DNA of 64,000 bases from Fervidobacterium changbaicum (GCF_004117075.1 NZ_CP026721.1:2108001-2172000), one strand, 5' to 3'. Shown: positions 43,837 through 53,216, numbered from the stretch's first letter. A program made the numbers and translations. Notes: generated by a model from the letters alone, not told the origin.

Positions 43837-45528
43837 ATGCTCAGTGTAGATGTTTTAAATGATATTCCGCACAAAGCTGGGGTTTATTTGTTCAAAAGAG
43901 AAAAGGAATATATTTACATAGGTAAGGCGAAAGATTTAAAAAAGCGTTTGACATCTCACTTCAAGGCGACTGCGGGAAAAAGTAAGTTAATAGTTGAGGA
44001 AGCGGATGACCTTGAAGTAATACTTGTTTCAAACGAGAAGGAAGCACTCATTCTCGAAGCAAATTTGATTTTTGAATACAAGCCTAAGTACAACGCTATG
44101 CTAAAAGATACGCAAGTGTACCCGTATATACGCATAAGTGATGACGAGGTTCCGTACTTGGAGATTGTTCGTTCTCGCAAAGGTGCTGGCAGTTTCTACG
44201 GTCCTTATACTAATGTTACTTTTACACGCCAACTTTTCGAAGTACTTAGGAAAGTTTACAAATTCAGAACATGTAAGAGAGATTTAAAGTTGATAAAGAA
44301 ACCTTGCATGGATTATCACCTCGGACTATGCTCCGGAGTATGTGTGGGTGAAGAAAGTACTGAAGAATACAAAAAAAGATTAGAGAAATTAAGGACAGTT
44401 TTGAGCGGGAAATTTTCGGATGTTGTTGAATACGTAAAATCTAAAATGGAGCAACACGCAAAACTTCTTGATTTCGAAAATGCCGCAAAGTACAGAGACG
44501 TACTGTTGAACTTCAATAAGGTCATGGAAACACAGGGAGTTGTACTACCAGAGCAAGTTAATATCGATGTCATAGCCGGTAAGGACAACACTTATTTGGT
44601 CTTGAGGATACGCTCAGGATATCTAATTGGTAAACTACTTTACGAATTTGAAGGCACTCTGGAAGACTTTGTAGAACAGTTCTATGTGTCGAAAGGTTCA
44701 GAAACACCTGAGATTGTCTTGGTTGAGCACAAGACTAAAGAACTGGAAAAGTTGTCGAAAATACTTGGGATAAAGATTTTAGTTCCAACGCAAAAGGATG
44801 AGCTCTATTACCAACTGCTCGATAAAGCCGTGGAAAATCTCAACTACGAGATCGGACTCATTCTGTCCAGCAAAGCGGTGCTCAGGCAGATGAAAGAGCT
44901 CTTAGGACTGAGTAAGGTTCCGTACAGAATAGAAGGTGTTGACATATCTCACACATCCGGTAAGAACACAGTTGCTTCGCTTATTGTTTTTAAAAACGGG
45001 GAAGTCAAAAAGGATGAGTACCGTAGGTACAAATTGGGTGATATATTAGATGATTACGAGAGCATAAGGCAGCTTATTAAAAGAAGATACACGAAACATG
45101 AGTTACCAGACCTAATATTCGTTGATGGTGGTATTGGGCAGGTCAACGCAGCGTACGAGGCACTTGAAATTATAGGTAAAAAGTGTGATGTGGTCGGTCT
45201 TGCCAAAGAAGAAGAAATCATCATAACAAACCACGGGAATATAAGGTTGGATTACGAACATCCCGTTTTAAGACTCTTGGTTAAGCTCAGAGACGAAACG
45301 CACAGGGTTGCGAATACGTTTGCAAGACAGCTGGCAACGAAGAAGTCACTGAGGAGTTTCTTGGATGAGGTAAAATGGATAGGACCTAAGAAGAAGAGAT
45401 TATTGCTCGAGCGTTACTCTTCGATTGCTGAATTGAAAAAAGCGTCAAGGGAAGAAATTGAGCAATTAATTGGAAAAAAGGCAGCTGAAAGTTTATTAAA
45501 CGAACTATCTTACCTGAAAGACATTTAA
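43837..45528 (+). CDS. uvrC: UvrABC excinuclease subunit C
   Basis: A 563-residue dual-incision nuclease of nucleotide excision repair. It has the N-terminal GIY-YIG domain (AGVYLFKREKEYIYIGKAKDLKKR), a cysteine region CKRDLKLIKKPCMDYHLGLCSGVC, a UVR motif (KSKMEQHAKLLDFENAAKYRD), the RNase H-like domain (GVDISHTSGKNTVASLIVF, FVDGGIGQ) and tandem HhH at the end. ATG 43837 follows AAGGTG at five bases. The frame is open to 43801, but that stretch contains the ribosome binding site. Confidence 0.96.
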   Translation: MLSVDVLNDIPHKAGVYLFKREKEYIYIGKAKDLKKRLTSHFKATAGKSKLIVEEADDLEVILVSNEKEALILEANLIFEYKPKYNAMLKDTQVYPYIRISDDEVPYLEIVRSRKGAGSFYGPYTNVTFTRQLFEVLRKVYKFRTCKRDLKLIKKPCMDYHLGLCSGVCVGEESTEEYKKRLEKLRTVLSGKFSDVVEYVKSKMEQHAKLLDFENAAKYRDVLLNFNKVMETQGVVLPEQVNIDVIAGKDNTYLVLRIRSGYLIGKLLYEFEGTLEDFVEQFYVSKGSETPEIVLVEHKTKELEKLSKILGIKILVPTQKDELYYQLLDKAVENLNYEIGLILSSKAVLRQMKELLGLSKVPYRIEGVDISHTSGKNTVASLIVFKNGEVKKDEYRRYKLGDILDDYESIRQLIKRRYTKHELPDLIFVDGGIGQVNAAYEALEIIGKKCDVVGLAKEEEIIITNHGNIRLDYEHPVLRLLVKLRDETHRVANTFARQLATKKSLRSFLDEVKWIGPKKKRLLLERYSSIAELKKASREEIEQLIGKKAAESLLNELSYLKDI

Positions 45529-45544
45529 AATACTGTTAAGTAAG

Positions 45545-45572
45545 TTGATAAACGGTTCATTGGTGTTATAAT
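45545..45572 (+). promoter_or_regulatory. Promoter of the oligopeptide ABC transporter operon
   Basis: TTGATA (45545-45550), 16 bases, TATAAT (45567-45572). It lies 16 bases after the uvrC stop and about 90 bases before the first permease start, so the transporter has its own promoter. Confidence 0.65.
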
Positions 45573-45664
45573 TTAACCAAGGAAAAACTCGGCAATGTTT
45601 CAAGTAGTTAAGAATTAGTCTAAATAAGCAATTTCGTCAAAATATCCTCGGGAGGTGGATGTAG

Positions 45665-46702
45665 TTGACTACGTTTATCATCAGAAGACTGCTTTTGCTA
45701 CCACTCATCGTTCTTGGTGTATCACTGATCATCTTCTCACTCTTCCAAATACTTGGTCCAGATAAGCTTCTTGCTTCGTACGTCAACCCGAACGTGTTTG
45801 ACAAGATGACACCGTCCGAATTGGAGGCTCTGAAAGAGAAGTACGGGCTGAACAAACCTTTTGTGGAGAGGTATGCCAAATGGTTGTTTAATGCCCTCAA
45901 AGGTGACCTAGGCTGGTCTCAGGTAGGAAAAGAACCTGTGTTGAAAGCTATCTGGAGCAGATTCCCATACACCTTGGAATTGGCACTCTATGCGCTCTTC
46001 CCAGTGGTAGGAGTTGGTATTTGGCTCGGTGTAGCGGCCGCGGTTAATCGTGATAAGTTCTTGGACCACTTCATCAGAATTATTGCGATCATTGGATGGT
46101 CTTTCCCAGATTTTGTCTTTGGTTTGCTTGTTCTGATGGTCTTTTATTCCGTTCTCGGTTGGTTCCCTCCAGGAAATCTTTCTCAGTGGGCGGAAGAAAT
46201 TGTCAAATCTTCTGGCTATTTAAAAGTTACACATCTTCTTACGATTGATGCATTAATTAATGGTAGGCTCGATATATTCTGGGATGCACTTAGGCACATT
46301 ATCGGACCTGTTATAACGCTTTCGTTCCTCTGGTGGGCGTACTTGTTGAGAATTACAAGGTCCAGCATGCTTGAAGTTCTTTCGAAAGAATATGTCAGAA
46401 CAGCAAGGGCAAAAGGTGTTCCTGAAAAAGACGTTATTCACAAACATGCCAAAAGGAACGCTATGATTCCGGTTGTAACGGTAGCAGGTGCTATGGTCAT
46501 TGGGTTGTTGTCCGGTACGGTTATAATCGAGGTTATATTCAATAGAACAGGTATAGGAAGGCTTGCAGCAGAAGCTGCTGTTCAGCTCGATTATGCAACG
46601 GTACTTGGAACAACTTTGTTCTATTCGATAATTCTTGTTCTCGGTAACCTCATTATCGATATACTTTACGCAGTCTTTGACCCAAGAGTCAGACTTGGTT
46701 AA
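45665..46702 (+). CDS. Dipeptide/oligopeptide ABC transporter permease, DppB type
   Basis: A 345-residue inner-membrane permease. FIIRRLLLLPLIVLGVSLIIFSLFQILGPD is the DppB start. The mature core has six helices, and TRSSMLEVLSKEYVRTARAKGVPEKDVIHKHAKRNA is the EAA loop. It ends LIIDILYAVFDPRVRLG. TTG 45665 lies after GGAGGTGG. First gene of a permease-permease-ATPase-ATPase operon that lacks a binding protein gene. Substrates in Thermotogales homologues are often oligosaccharides rather than peptides. Confidence 0.92.
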   Translation: MTTFIIRRLLLLPLIVLGVSLIIFSLFQILGPDKLLASYVNPNVFDKMTPSELEALKEKYGLNKPFVERYAKWLFNALKGDLGWSQVGKEPVLKAIWSRFPYTLELALYALFPVVGVGIWLGVAAAVNRDKFLDHFIRIIAIIGWSFPDFVFGLLVLMVFYSVLGWFPPGNLSQWAEEIVKSSGYLKVTHLLTIDALINGRLDIFWDALRHIIGPVITLSFLWWAYLLRITRSSMLEVLSKEYVRTARAKGVPEKDVIHKHAKRNAMIPVVTVAGAMVIGLLSGTVIIEVIFNRTGIGRLAAEAAVQLDYATVLGTTLFYSIILVLGNLIIDILYAVFDPRVRLG

Positions 46703-46716
46703 GGAGGTGCCAAAAG

Positions 46717-47658
46717 ATGAGTGAGACGGCAACAAAAACAAAGATGAACACAGAATTTAGACGTGTTTTAAGGAAAATACTTCGAAATCCTTCTGCAGTT
46801 CTTGGATTTTCTCTTCTGATATTTTTTATCGTAGTTGCCATATTAGCACCAGTCATTGCAAAACCATTAAATCCTATGATGATTGATGAAAATGGGAAGC
46901 CTATGAAACTAGATAATCCATACATAATGCCTATTATTACATGGAGTTCTGAGCCCGTACCACCATCACGCGAGCATCCGTTTGGTATGATCCAAGGAAG
47001 AGACATCTTTTATGGTGTTGTATGGGGCACAAGGACAGCGTTTTACATAGGTTTGACAGTTACGATACTCTCAACGCTCTTTGGTATCATTATCGGCTCG
47101 ATCGCAGGTTATTACGGTGGCTGGATTGACGAGATATTGATGAGAATTACCGATGTATTTATGTCCATCCCGTTTCTTTTGGCGGCGATGGTTTTGACTA
47201 CTATTCTTGGTAACGGTCTTGATAAGGTTATGATCGCTATGACTGTCTTCGGCTGGATGGGTGCAGCAAGGCTTATCAGGGCGAATATTTTGCAAGTAAA
47301 AGAGGAACAGTTCGTACTTGCAGCAAAGGCATTGGGAATTAAGGACCTGTTCATAATTTTGAGACACGTGTTACCAAATACGATATTCCCAGTTCTCATT
47401 CAGGCATCGATGCGTATGGGTTCGCTCGTTATTACTGCAGCAGGTCTTTCATTCTTGGGACTTGGTGCACCACTTGGATACGCTGACTGGGGTTCGATGC
47501 TTAATTTCACAAGGAACTGGATTCTTGGAACAAGTGGTTCTGCTTTCACTTATTGGTATGCTGTCTTTTATCCAGGTATGGCAATGGTCTTGTTTGTTCT
47601 TGCTTGGAACCTTGTCGGTGATGCTCTAAGAGACGTATTCGACCCAAGATTGAAATAA
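46717..47658 (+). CDS. Dipeptide/oligopeptide ABC transporter permease, DppC type
   Basis: A 313-residue permease partner of the preceding gene. The N-terminal FRRVLRKILRNPSAVLGFSLLIFFIVVAILAPV and the periplasmic segment ending REHPFGMIQGRDIFYGVVWGTR are DppC hallmarks, and LRHVLPNTIFPVLIQASM is near the EAA loop. It ends GDALRDVFDPRLK. The strong AAGGAGGTG ribosome binding site lies in the 14-base spacer. Confidence 0.93.
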   Translation: MSETATKTKMNTEFRRVLRKILRNPSAVLGFSLLIFFIVVAILAPVIAKPLNPMMIDENGKPMKLDNPYIMPIITWSSEPVPPSREHPFGMIQGRDIFYGVVWGTRTAFYIGLTVTILSTLFGIIIGSIAGYYGGWIDEILMRITDVFMSIPFLLAAMVLTTILGNGLDKVMIAMTVFGWMGAARLIRANILQVKEEQFVLAAKALGIKDLFIILRHVLPNTIFPVLIQASMRMGSLVITAAGLSFLGLGAPLGYADWGSMLNFTRNWILGTSGSAFTYWYAVFYPGMAMVLFVLAWNLVGDALRDVFDPRLK

Positions 47659-47685
47659 TTGGTGGAATGGCTGGAGGTGAATGAA

Positions 47686-48702
47686 TTGAGCAAGCAACCA
47701 CTTTTGAGCGTAAGAAATCTGCGAACGTATTTCTATACAGAAGACGGTGTTGTAAAAGCAGTTGACGGTGTTGACTTCGATGTTTACGAAGGAGAAACCC
47801 TTGGGATCGTTGGTGAATCCGGAAGTGGTAAGAGTGTTACCTCCCTTGCCATCATGAGATTACTTGACCCCAAAGGTAGGATTGAAGAGGGTAGCCAGAT
47901 AATCTTCAATGGGAAGAACCTACTTGAACTGAGCGATGATGAAATGAGGAAGATTAGAGGAAATGAAATCGCTATGATATTCCAAGAACCGATGGTGGCT
48001 CTCAATCCAGTCTTCACAATTGGCGAGCAGATAATGGAGGCTATCCTCCTGCATCAGGATGTGGATAAGAAGACTGCGAGACAGATGGCCATCGATATGC
48101 TGAGAAAAGTTGGAATCCCAGAACCGGAAAAGCGCGTCGATGAATATCCACATGAGTTGTCTGGTGGAATGAGGCAAAGAGCAATGATAGCTATGGCTCT
48201 TTCTTGTAGACCTAAACTTTTGATTGCCGACGAACCAACAACTGCACTTGACGTTACAATTCAGGCGCAAATACTCGAGCTTATGAAAGAGCTTCAAAAG
48301 GAATACGGAATGGCTATAATTCTTATTACACACGACGTAGGCGTTATTGCCGAGAATGCTGACAGAGTCGTTGTTATGTACGGCGGAAAGGTTATGGAAA
48401 CTACGGATGTAAAGACACTATTTAAGAAGCCAAAACATCCTTACACCTGGGGACTTTTGAATGCCATACCAAGGCTCGACATTGAACAAGAAAGGCTGTA
48501 CAGTATCCCGGGTATGGTTCCAGACCCATTACACTTCCCACCAGGATGCAGATTCAGTAATAGGTGCGACTTCAAAGAAGAGAGATGTACAATCGAAATG
48601 CCTGATCTCTACGAGGTTGAGCCAGGACACCATTCAAGGTGCTTCTTCTATCACAAATTGGAGGAAGCTCAAAAGATAATCAAGGCTGGTGAGGGTGCAT
48701 GA
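47686..48702 (+). CDS. Oligopeptide ABC transporter ATP-binding protein, DppD/OppD type
   Basis: A 338-residue ATPase. Walker A is [16 protein letters not shown]. The signature is [42 protein letters not shown] and the H-loop [12 protein letters not shown]. The C-terminal oligopeptide/dipeptide domain has the four-cysteine motif [19 protein letters not shown] that can bind an Fe-S cluster. TTG 47686 is six bases after GGAGGTG; the frame is open to 47659. The stop overlaps the next ATG. Confidence 0.93.
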   Translation: MSKQPLLSVRNLRTYFYTEDGVVKAVDGVDFDVYEGETLGIVGESGSGKSVTSLAIMRLLDPKGRIEEGSQIIFNGKNLLELSDDEMRKIRGNEIAMIFQEPMVALNPVFTIGEQIMEAILLHQDVDKKTARQMAIDMLRKVGIPEPEKRVDEYPHELSGGMRQRAMIAMALSCRPKLLIADEPTTALDVTIQAQILELMKELQKEYGMAIILITHDVGVIAENADRVVVMYGGKVMETTDVKTLFKKPKHPYTWGLLNAIPRLDIEQERLYSIPGMVPDPLHFPPGCRFSNRCDFKEERCTIEMPDLYEVEPGHHSRCFFYHKLEEAQKIIKAGEGA

Positions 48703-49883
48703 CGGAAAACAAGCAGACAGCTATTCAAAATGGCAGCGTTGTTAAACCGGAACGAGAAGTTTTGTTGAGAATAGATAACCTTGTCAAGTATTTCCCCATC
48801 CGTGCAGGTGTTTTTAGACGAATAGTGGCGTGGGTGAAGGCAGTTGACGGTGTAAGCTTCGATGTCTACAAAGGTGAAACCGTAGGACTTGTTGGAGAGT
48901 CCGGCTGTGGTAAAACTACGGTTGGTATGACGCTGCTGCGACTTTATGAACCCACATCCGGACGAATAATTGTGGAAGGAGAAGATACCACTCACTATTT
49001 CCTTCCTACATGGAAGGCTAAGAATTACGTAAGAAAAACATACATAGAGAGGTTTAAAGAGAAAGGGTTTGTTCCAAAGGACGATATCGATAAGAAGTAT
49101 TTCGATATATTCACTAAGAAGGGTGAAAACGGCCTTCTTGAATATCTAACAGGTGACCTCGAAGATAAAAGGCTGGCTTTTAGGCGAGAGATCCAGATAG
49201 TTTTCCAGGATCCTTACAGTTCTCTAAACCCAAGGATGAGGATTAAAAATATACTTGCCGAAGGACCACTCGCTCACAAAATGATAACTAAAAAGCAAGC
49301 AATTGATACTGTTGGAAAGGCTCTCCAAGAGGTTGGAATTCACCCAACCCACATGTACAGATTTCCACACGAGTTCTCAGGTGGTCAAAGGCAAAGAATT
49401 GGTATCGCGAGGGCACTTTTGATGAACCCAAAACTTATAATTGCAGACGAAGCCGTTGCAGCGCTTGACGTTTCAATCAGGTCGCAGGTTATAAACTTGA
49501 TGATGGATCTGCAAAAAGAACACGATTTGACGTATCTTTTCATTTCGCACGACCTGTCGCTTATCAAATACATTTCAAGTAGGGTTGTTGTTATGTACCT
49601 TGGTAAGGTTGTTGAAACTGCACCGAAGAAAGATTTATTTGACGAGCCATTGCATCCTTACACAAAGGCCCTTATGAGCGCTATTCCTGTTCCAAATCCG
49701 GAGTTCAGGAAGCAGAGGATAATACTTCAGGGAGATGTACCAAGTCCAGTCAATCCACCAAGTGGATGTCCATTCCACCCAAGATGTCCGGTTGCAAAGC
49801 CGACTTGTTCGAAAGAAAAGCCAGAGTTGAGAGAAGTAAAGCCAGAGCATTTTGTCGCTTGTCACTTCCCAGGTAGCCTGTAA
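48699..49883 (+). CDS. Oligopeptide ABC transporter ATP-binding protein, DppF/OppF type, with an internal insertion
   Basis: A 394-residue ATPase. Walker A is [18 protein letters not shown], the Q-loop [16 protein letters not shown], the signature [32 protein letters not shown], and the C-terminal cysteine motif [15 protein letters not shown]. It is about 60 residues longer than typical OppF because a charged segment (around residues 95-160, containing [15 protein letters not shown] and [16 protein letters not shown]) is inserted between the Walker A part and the Q-loop. The ATG overlaps the previous stop (ATGA). A terminator follows. Confidence 0.92.
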   Translation: MTENKQTAIQNGSVVKPEREVLLRIDNLVKYFPIRAGVFRRIVAWVKAVDGVSFDVYKGETVGLVGESGCGKTTVGMTLLRLYEPTSGRIIVEGEDTTHYFLPTWKAKNYVRKTYIERFKEKGFVPKDDIDKKYFDIFTKKGENGLLEYLTGDLEDKRLAFRREIQIVFQDPYSSLNPRMRIKNILAEGPLAHKMITKKQAIDTVGKALQEVGIHPTHMYRFPHEFSGGQRQRIGIARALLMNPKLIIADEAVAALDVSIRSQVINLMMDLQKEHDLTYLFISHDLSLIKYISSRVVVMYLGKVVETAPKKDLFDEPLHPYTKALMSAIPVPNPEFRKQRIILQGDVPSPVNPPSGCPFHPRCPVAKPTCSKEKPELREVKPEHFVACHFPGSL

Positions 49884-49915
49884 GTTATCTTCCTCAATAA
49901 CCTTAGAGCAAAAAT

Positions 49916-49937
49916 CCCGCCAAAACGGCGGGCTTTT
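49916..49937. terminator. Bidirectional intrinsic terminator
   Basis: CCCGCC, loop AAAAC, GGCGGG and then CTTTTT. On the reverse strand the stem is followed by ATTTTTG. It ends the transporter operon and the reverse-strand permease remnant. Confidence 0.9.
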
Positions 49938-49949
49938 TCCATCTAATAC

Positions 49950-50384
49950 CTAAGCGTATATGTCCTTTCTTTCATAATATACTACTGAAAAGAGAATTCC
50001 AGCAATGTATAAGATAAAAACCAAAATCAGGGCAAGGTTATTGAATGATTCCGTCTTTATTATATCGGCCGGGTCAAATACCCCAAATGGTGTTAGATTT
50101 TTCAAATACGCATATTTTTCGTAAATCCTGGCTATAAGTCCAATTATATAGAAAAAGCCAAGCAAGAAAATTGTAATTGCATCAGCTGAGACCCTTTTTC
50201 GCGTAACCGTTGAGGCAATTATTCCGATGAATGCCATAAAGAAATGAACACCGAAGGAAAGTGCAATGTACCAGAATTGCGTAGTACTAAAAGGCTTGAC
50301 CTTGTAAGTGTTGCACATGTAGAAAAGAGATATCGCAATAGCCAAGTCGTAGATCAGTAAATTTGTGGTAACCAGTAAGGTCTT
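49950..50384 (-). pseudogene. C-terminal remnant of an ABC-2 type exporter permease, cut by an IS element
   Basis: The reverse frame encodes about 130-145 residues with four hydrophobic helices (LLVTTNLLIYDLAIAISLF, FWYIALSFGVHFFMAFIGII, AITIFLLGFFYIIGLIARIY, LALILVFILYIAGILFSVVYYERKDIY). The ending and helix pattern are those of the second half of an ABC-2 permease, the usual partner of the ATPase at 52098-52970. Going upstream, the frame runs directly into the IS200/IS605 right end at about 50385. No N-terminal half is present on the far side of the element, so part was probably deleted. Confidence 0.7.
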
Positions 50385-50405
50385 GTGAACTGCTCATGAC
50401 TGAAG

Positions 50406-51680
50406 TCACGAGCTTCCTGCTTCACAGACAAGACTTGCTACCAGTGACGTACCACCGATAGTAGAGGTCTTGCCTCCACAGGCATCGCCTTCCGGCTCGG
50501 ACCGTCCCAGCCCTACGGGTTTATTAATCTCGCTAAGCAACTTCAGACCTTCTGCAAGTATATTCCTCGCCGCATTGAAATCTCTGTCGTGTACACTACC
50601 ACACCTTGGACACTCCCAAATTCTCACACTCAGGTCTTTCACTTCTTCGTTCTTGTATCCACAATCACTGCATGTTTGTGATGATGGAAAGTTGGGCGAT
50701 ACCTGTATGAATATCCTGCTTCGTCTCTCAGCTTTGTATTTGAGCATTCGCAAAAATTTCGACCATGATGCATCATGTATGCTCTTTGCAAGCCGCCTGT
50801 TCTTTACCAGGTTTTTAACACGCAAATCCTCGCAGATAATTACTTGGTTTTCGTTAATCACCTGCAAGGATAATTTCTCCAGAAAATCATTTCTGATATT
50901 TGATATTTTCTGATACAGCTTAGCAAGTTTGATTCTGGCTTTTTCAAAGTTCTTGCTTTTTACTTTCTTTCTTGATAAATCTTTTTGCAGTTTCTTTAGT
51001 TTTTTCTCATATTTAGCAAGCACCTTCGGTGCTTCGACACGATTACCGTTGCTATCCACGTGGAAACTTTTAAGTCCAAGGTCGAGTGCAACTGCATAGT
51101 TGATTGGCTCTGGTGTTTGGTTTTTGTTATTAACTTTATCAACCTCAACAGCGATTGAAACGTAGTAGTGTCCACTGGGAAGTAACGTAACTGTTGCAGT
51201 CTTTATCTTACCGTTGAACGTTCTGTGTATTCGTGCTTTAATCCAACCAAGTTTCGGTAGTCTTATTTTTCCCCAACAGCGGTTCTTGGTCTTATCTTTT
51301 GCCATAACTCCGAAATCAATCTGGATGTTGTTGTTTGTAGAATACGTTGTATATGAAAACCTGTGTGATTTTTTCTTCTTAAAGTGAGGTTTACCGGATA
51401 GACCCTTGAAGAATCTGTTATATGCATTATCCAATCTTATCAATGCATCTTCCAGAGCAAACTTATCGACTTCCCTAAGCCAAGGATACTGCTCTTTGAG
51501 CACACTATTTAGGTGTTTTCTACACTCAGCCTCAGTGGTTGCGAGTTTTTGTTCTTTATATCTTTCCTCTCTCCAAGCAAGAAAATAGTTCCACACAAAT
51601 CTTGTGCAGCCGAATGTTTTGGAAAGTTGTAGTTTTTGTTGCTTGTTTGGATATATCCTATATCTGTACGTGACTATCAA
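50406..51680 (-). CDS. tnpB: RNA-guided nuclease TnpB (IS605 OrfB)
   Basis: A 424-residue full-length TnpB, the RuvC-like ancestor of Cas12. N-terminal helix-turn-helix part MIVTYRYRIYPNKQQKLQLS. Catalytic acids D200 (ALDLGLKSF), E284 (IICEDLRVKNL) and D367 (HDRDFNAARNIL). Zinc finger C337/C340 (CSDCG) and C357/C360 (CPRCG). There are no stops or frameshifts, so it is probably functional. The omega RNA would come from the 3' end of this gene and the right end, with the guide beginning in the flanking host sequence below 50385. TTG 51680 follows directly after the tnpA stop with AGGAGAG upstream. Confidence 0.93.
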   Translation of the reverse strand: MIVTYRYRIYPNKQQKLQLSKTFGCTRFVWNYFLAWREERYKEQKLATTEAECRKHLNSVLKEQYPWLREVDKFALEDALIRLDNAYNRFFKGLSGKPHFKKKKSHRFSYTTYSTNNNIQIDFGVMAKDKTKNRCWGKIRLPKLGWIKARIHRTFNGKIKTATVTLLPSGHYYVSIAVEVDKVNNKNQTPEPINYAVALDLGLKSFHVDSNGNRVEAPKVLAKYEKKLKKLQKDLSRKKVKSKNFEKARIKLAKLYQKISNIRNDFLEKLSLQVINENQVIICEDLRVKNLVKNRRLAKSIHDASWSKFLRMLKYKAERRSRIFIQVSPNFPSSQTCSDCGYKNEEVKDLSVRIWECPRCGSVHDRDFNAARNILAEGLKLLSEINKPVGLGRSEPEGDACGGKTSTIGGTSLVASLVCEAGSS

Positions 51681-51681
51681 C

Positions 51682-52096
51682 TTAACTTCTCTCCTTTTGT
51701 GAGAGAATATACTGTCTGACTTTTTCTTCTACGTTGTTGCCAACACTTACCACAAAGTAACTTGGATTCCAAAAATGACCGCCCCAGAGACGAGTTTTCA
51801 GTTCAGGAAAAGCTTGGAACAACCTCCTTGCACTTACACCTTTCAGAGCTTTCACAAGGTTTGGTATATAGACCTGAGGCGATGCGTCAACTAATATGTG
51901 CACATGGTCTAAGCTTGCCTGTAAGGCTAGTACAGTTACACCCTGCTCCTTTGCAATTTCGTAGAGGATATCGATTAGCTTGCGTTCTATGTCTCCAGTA
52001 AGGATTTTGTGCCTGTACTTAACGCACCAGACGATATGGTATTGAATGGAATAAACGTAGCCTCTTGCTCTATGAAGATGAGCCGCTGTCTAACAT
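51682..52096 (-). pseudogene. tnpA: IS200/IS605 Y1 transposase TnpA, frameshifted near the N-terminus
   Basis: The frame ending at 51682 reads RARGYVYSIQYHIVWCVKYR, then the HUH motif SLDHVHILVD, KALKGVSARRLFQAFPELK, WGGHFWNPSYFV and the catalytic tyrosine in EEKVRQYILSQ, which is a complete Y1 transposase body. It has no ATG, GTG or TTG start in that frame before the HUH motif; upstream it meets TAG. An ATG at 52096 lies in another frame (MLDSGSSS, then stop). One extra base near 52068-52075 would explain this. So TnpA is probably inactive, or begins at a rare codon. Confidence 0.75.
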
Positions 52097-52097
52097 A

Positions 52098-52970
52098 CTA
52101 ACTCCTACTCATGTCTGAGGACACGAGAGTGTCTTTAGCTTCAATGGTAATGTTTTCAAATTCGAGTTCGTTGATGAGCTTTTTGAAATTTACGCTATTC
52201 CACTTGAAATAAAGGGTTACTGTGCTATTTTCAATTATCAAATCCGTTACTTCGGGATATCGCTCGATAATCTTCTCTAGACCTGCGGAATTTTCATTAA
52301 CTGTCAACACTATCTTCTTGAGGTCTCTTCTGAAATCTTTCGGTTCGACCATGTGCCCTTCTTTAATAAATATCACCCTATCACAGAGATGTTGAACTTC
52401 GCTCAGTATATGAGATGAAAAGAGAATGCCAACACCACTTTCTTTTAATTCGATAAGTGTTTTATAAAGCATCTTTTGGATGAATGGGTCAAGACCGTTA
52501 GTTGGCTCATCCATAATGATAAGTCTTGGCTTATGTGCAATTGCTTGAACGATTGCGACCTTTTTCTTATTTCCCGTTGATAATTCTTCAAACTTCTTTT
52601 TTAAGGGCAGATCAAACCTTTTGCAAAGCTCTTCACAGTAATTATCATCAAAGTTTTCGTAGAAAGACTTGTAAAACTTCAGTATGTCTTCTACCCTTAC
52701 GTCATCATAATAGCTAACCTCTCCAGGAACATATCCAACCATCTTTACGAGATTTTGGAAATTACTTTTATCCAATTTCTGGTTGAACATCGTAATGGAA
52801 CCCTTATTTGGTCTTAAAAGCCCCATAATGCACCTGATTGTTGTGCTCTTTCCCGCACCGTTCGGCCCGACAAATCCCAGTATTTCTTTTTCTGAGAGTG
52901 TAAAGCTGATATTCTCTACTCCTACCTTTTTTCCATAGTACTTGGTCAAGTTTGAGACACTTAACAGCAT
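52098..52970 (-). CDS. ABC exporter ATP-binding protein with C-terminus altered by IS insertion
   Basis: A 290-residue ATPase of the ABC-2 exporter type. Walker A is GFVGPNGAGKSTTIRCIMGL, GYVPGEVSYYDDVRVEDIL follows, the signature is ELSTGNKKKVAIVQAIAHKPRLIIMDEPTNGLDP (LSTGN in place of LSGGQ), and the H-loop is FSSHILSEVQHLCDR. The last residues (about LVSSDMSRS) are encoded by the IS200/IS605 end, so the native tail, normally an acidic segment after ITIEA, is lost. Its permease survives only as a fragment at 49950-50384. ATG 52970 follows AGAGGTGATAG. The transporter is probably non-functional. Confidence 0.82.
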   Translation of the reverse strand: MLLSVSNLTKYYGKKVGVENISFTLSEKEILGFVGPNGAGKSTTIRCIMGLLRPNKGSITMFNQKLDKSNFQNLVKMVGYVPGEVSYYDDVRVEDILKFYKSFYENFDDNYCEELCKRFDLPLKKKFEELSTGNKKKVAIVQAIAHKPRLIIMDEPTNGLDPFIQKMLYKTLIELKESGVGILFSSHILSEVQHLCDRVIFIKEGHMVEPKDFRRDLKKIVLTVNENSAGLEKIIERYPEVTDLIIENSTVTLYFKWNSVNFKKLINELEFENITIEAKDTLVSSDMSRS

Positions 52971-53216
52971 TCTATCACCTCTTTTAAGCTTATTCAAATA
53001 TCCATTCAGGATTACTTAAGGATTAATTCAATTATACCATGTTCTGAAGTTATTATTGGAATGCAAAACACTACAACTTGCCTAAAGTACCGCATTTTTT
53101 GCAGGTTAGTTTCAGGACTTATTTGAACGAAAATCGAAAGTAGCAAATCTAAATAATTGTTTAGGATAATTGACCAAGTTGTAACTTCCTATAAAACTCG
53201 AAGGGAGGGATTGTGC

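Larger units (their letters stand above)
50385..52146 (-). mobile_element. IS200/IS605 family insertion sequence
   Basis: The element carries tnpA and tnpB in tandem on the reverse strand and has the subterminal palindromes of this family instead of inverted repeats. The tnpB-side hairpin is CTCATGACT-GA-AGTCACGAG (50393-50412) and the tnpA-side hairpin CTCATGTC-TGAG-GACACGAG (52108-52127). The right end follows the frequent GTTCAC ending (50385-50390). The left boundary is uncertain: a TTAC on the reverse strand at 52147-52150 sits about 19 bases from the hairpin, the distance known for IS608, but a nearer boundary is possible. Confidence 0.88.

Noticed and set aside
49950-50345. Independent 131-residue membrane protein
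   Set aside because: The frame continues upstream without a start straight to the IS end and has only the second half of an ABC-2 permease, next to the matching ATPase, so a cut gene is the simpler reading.
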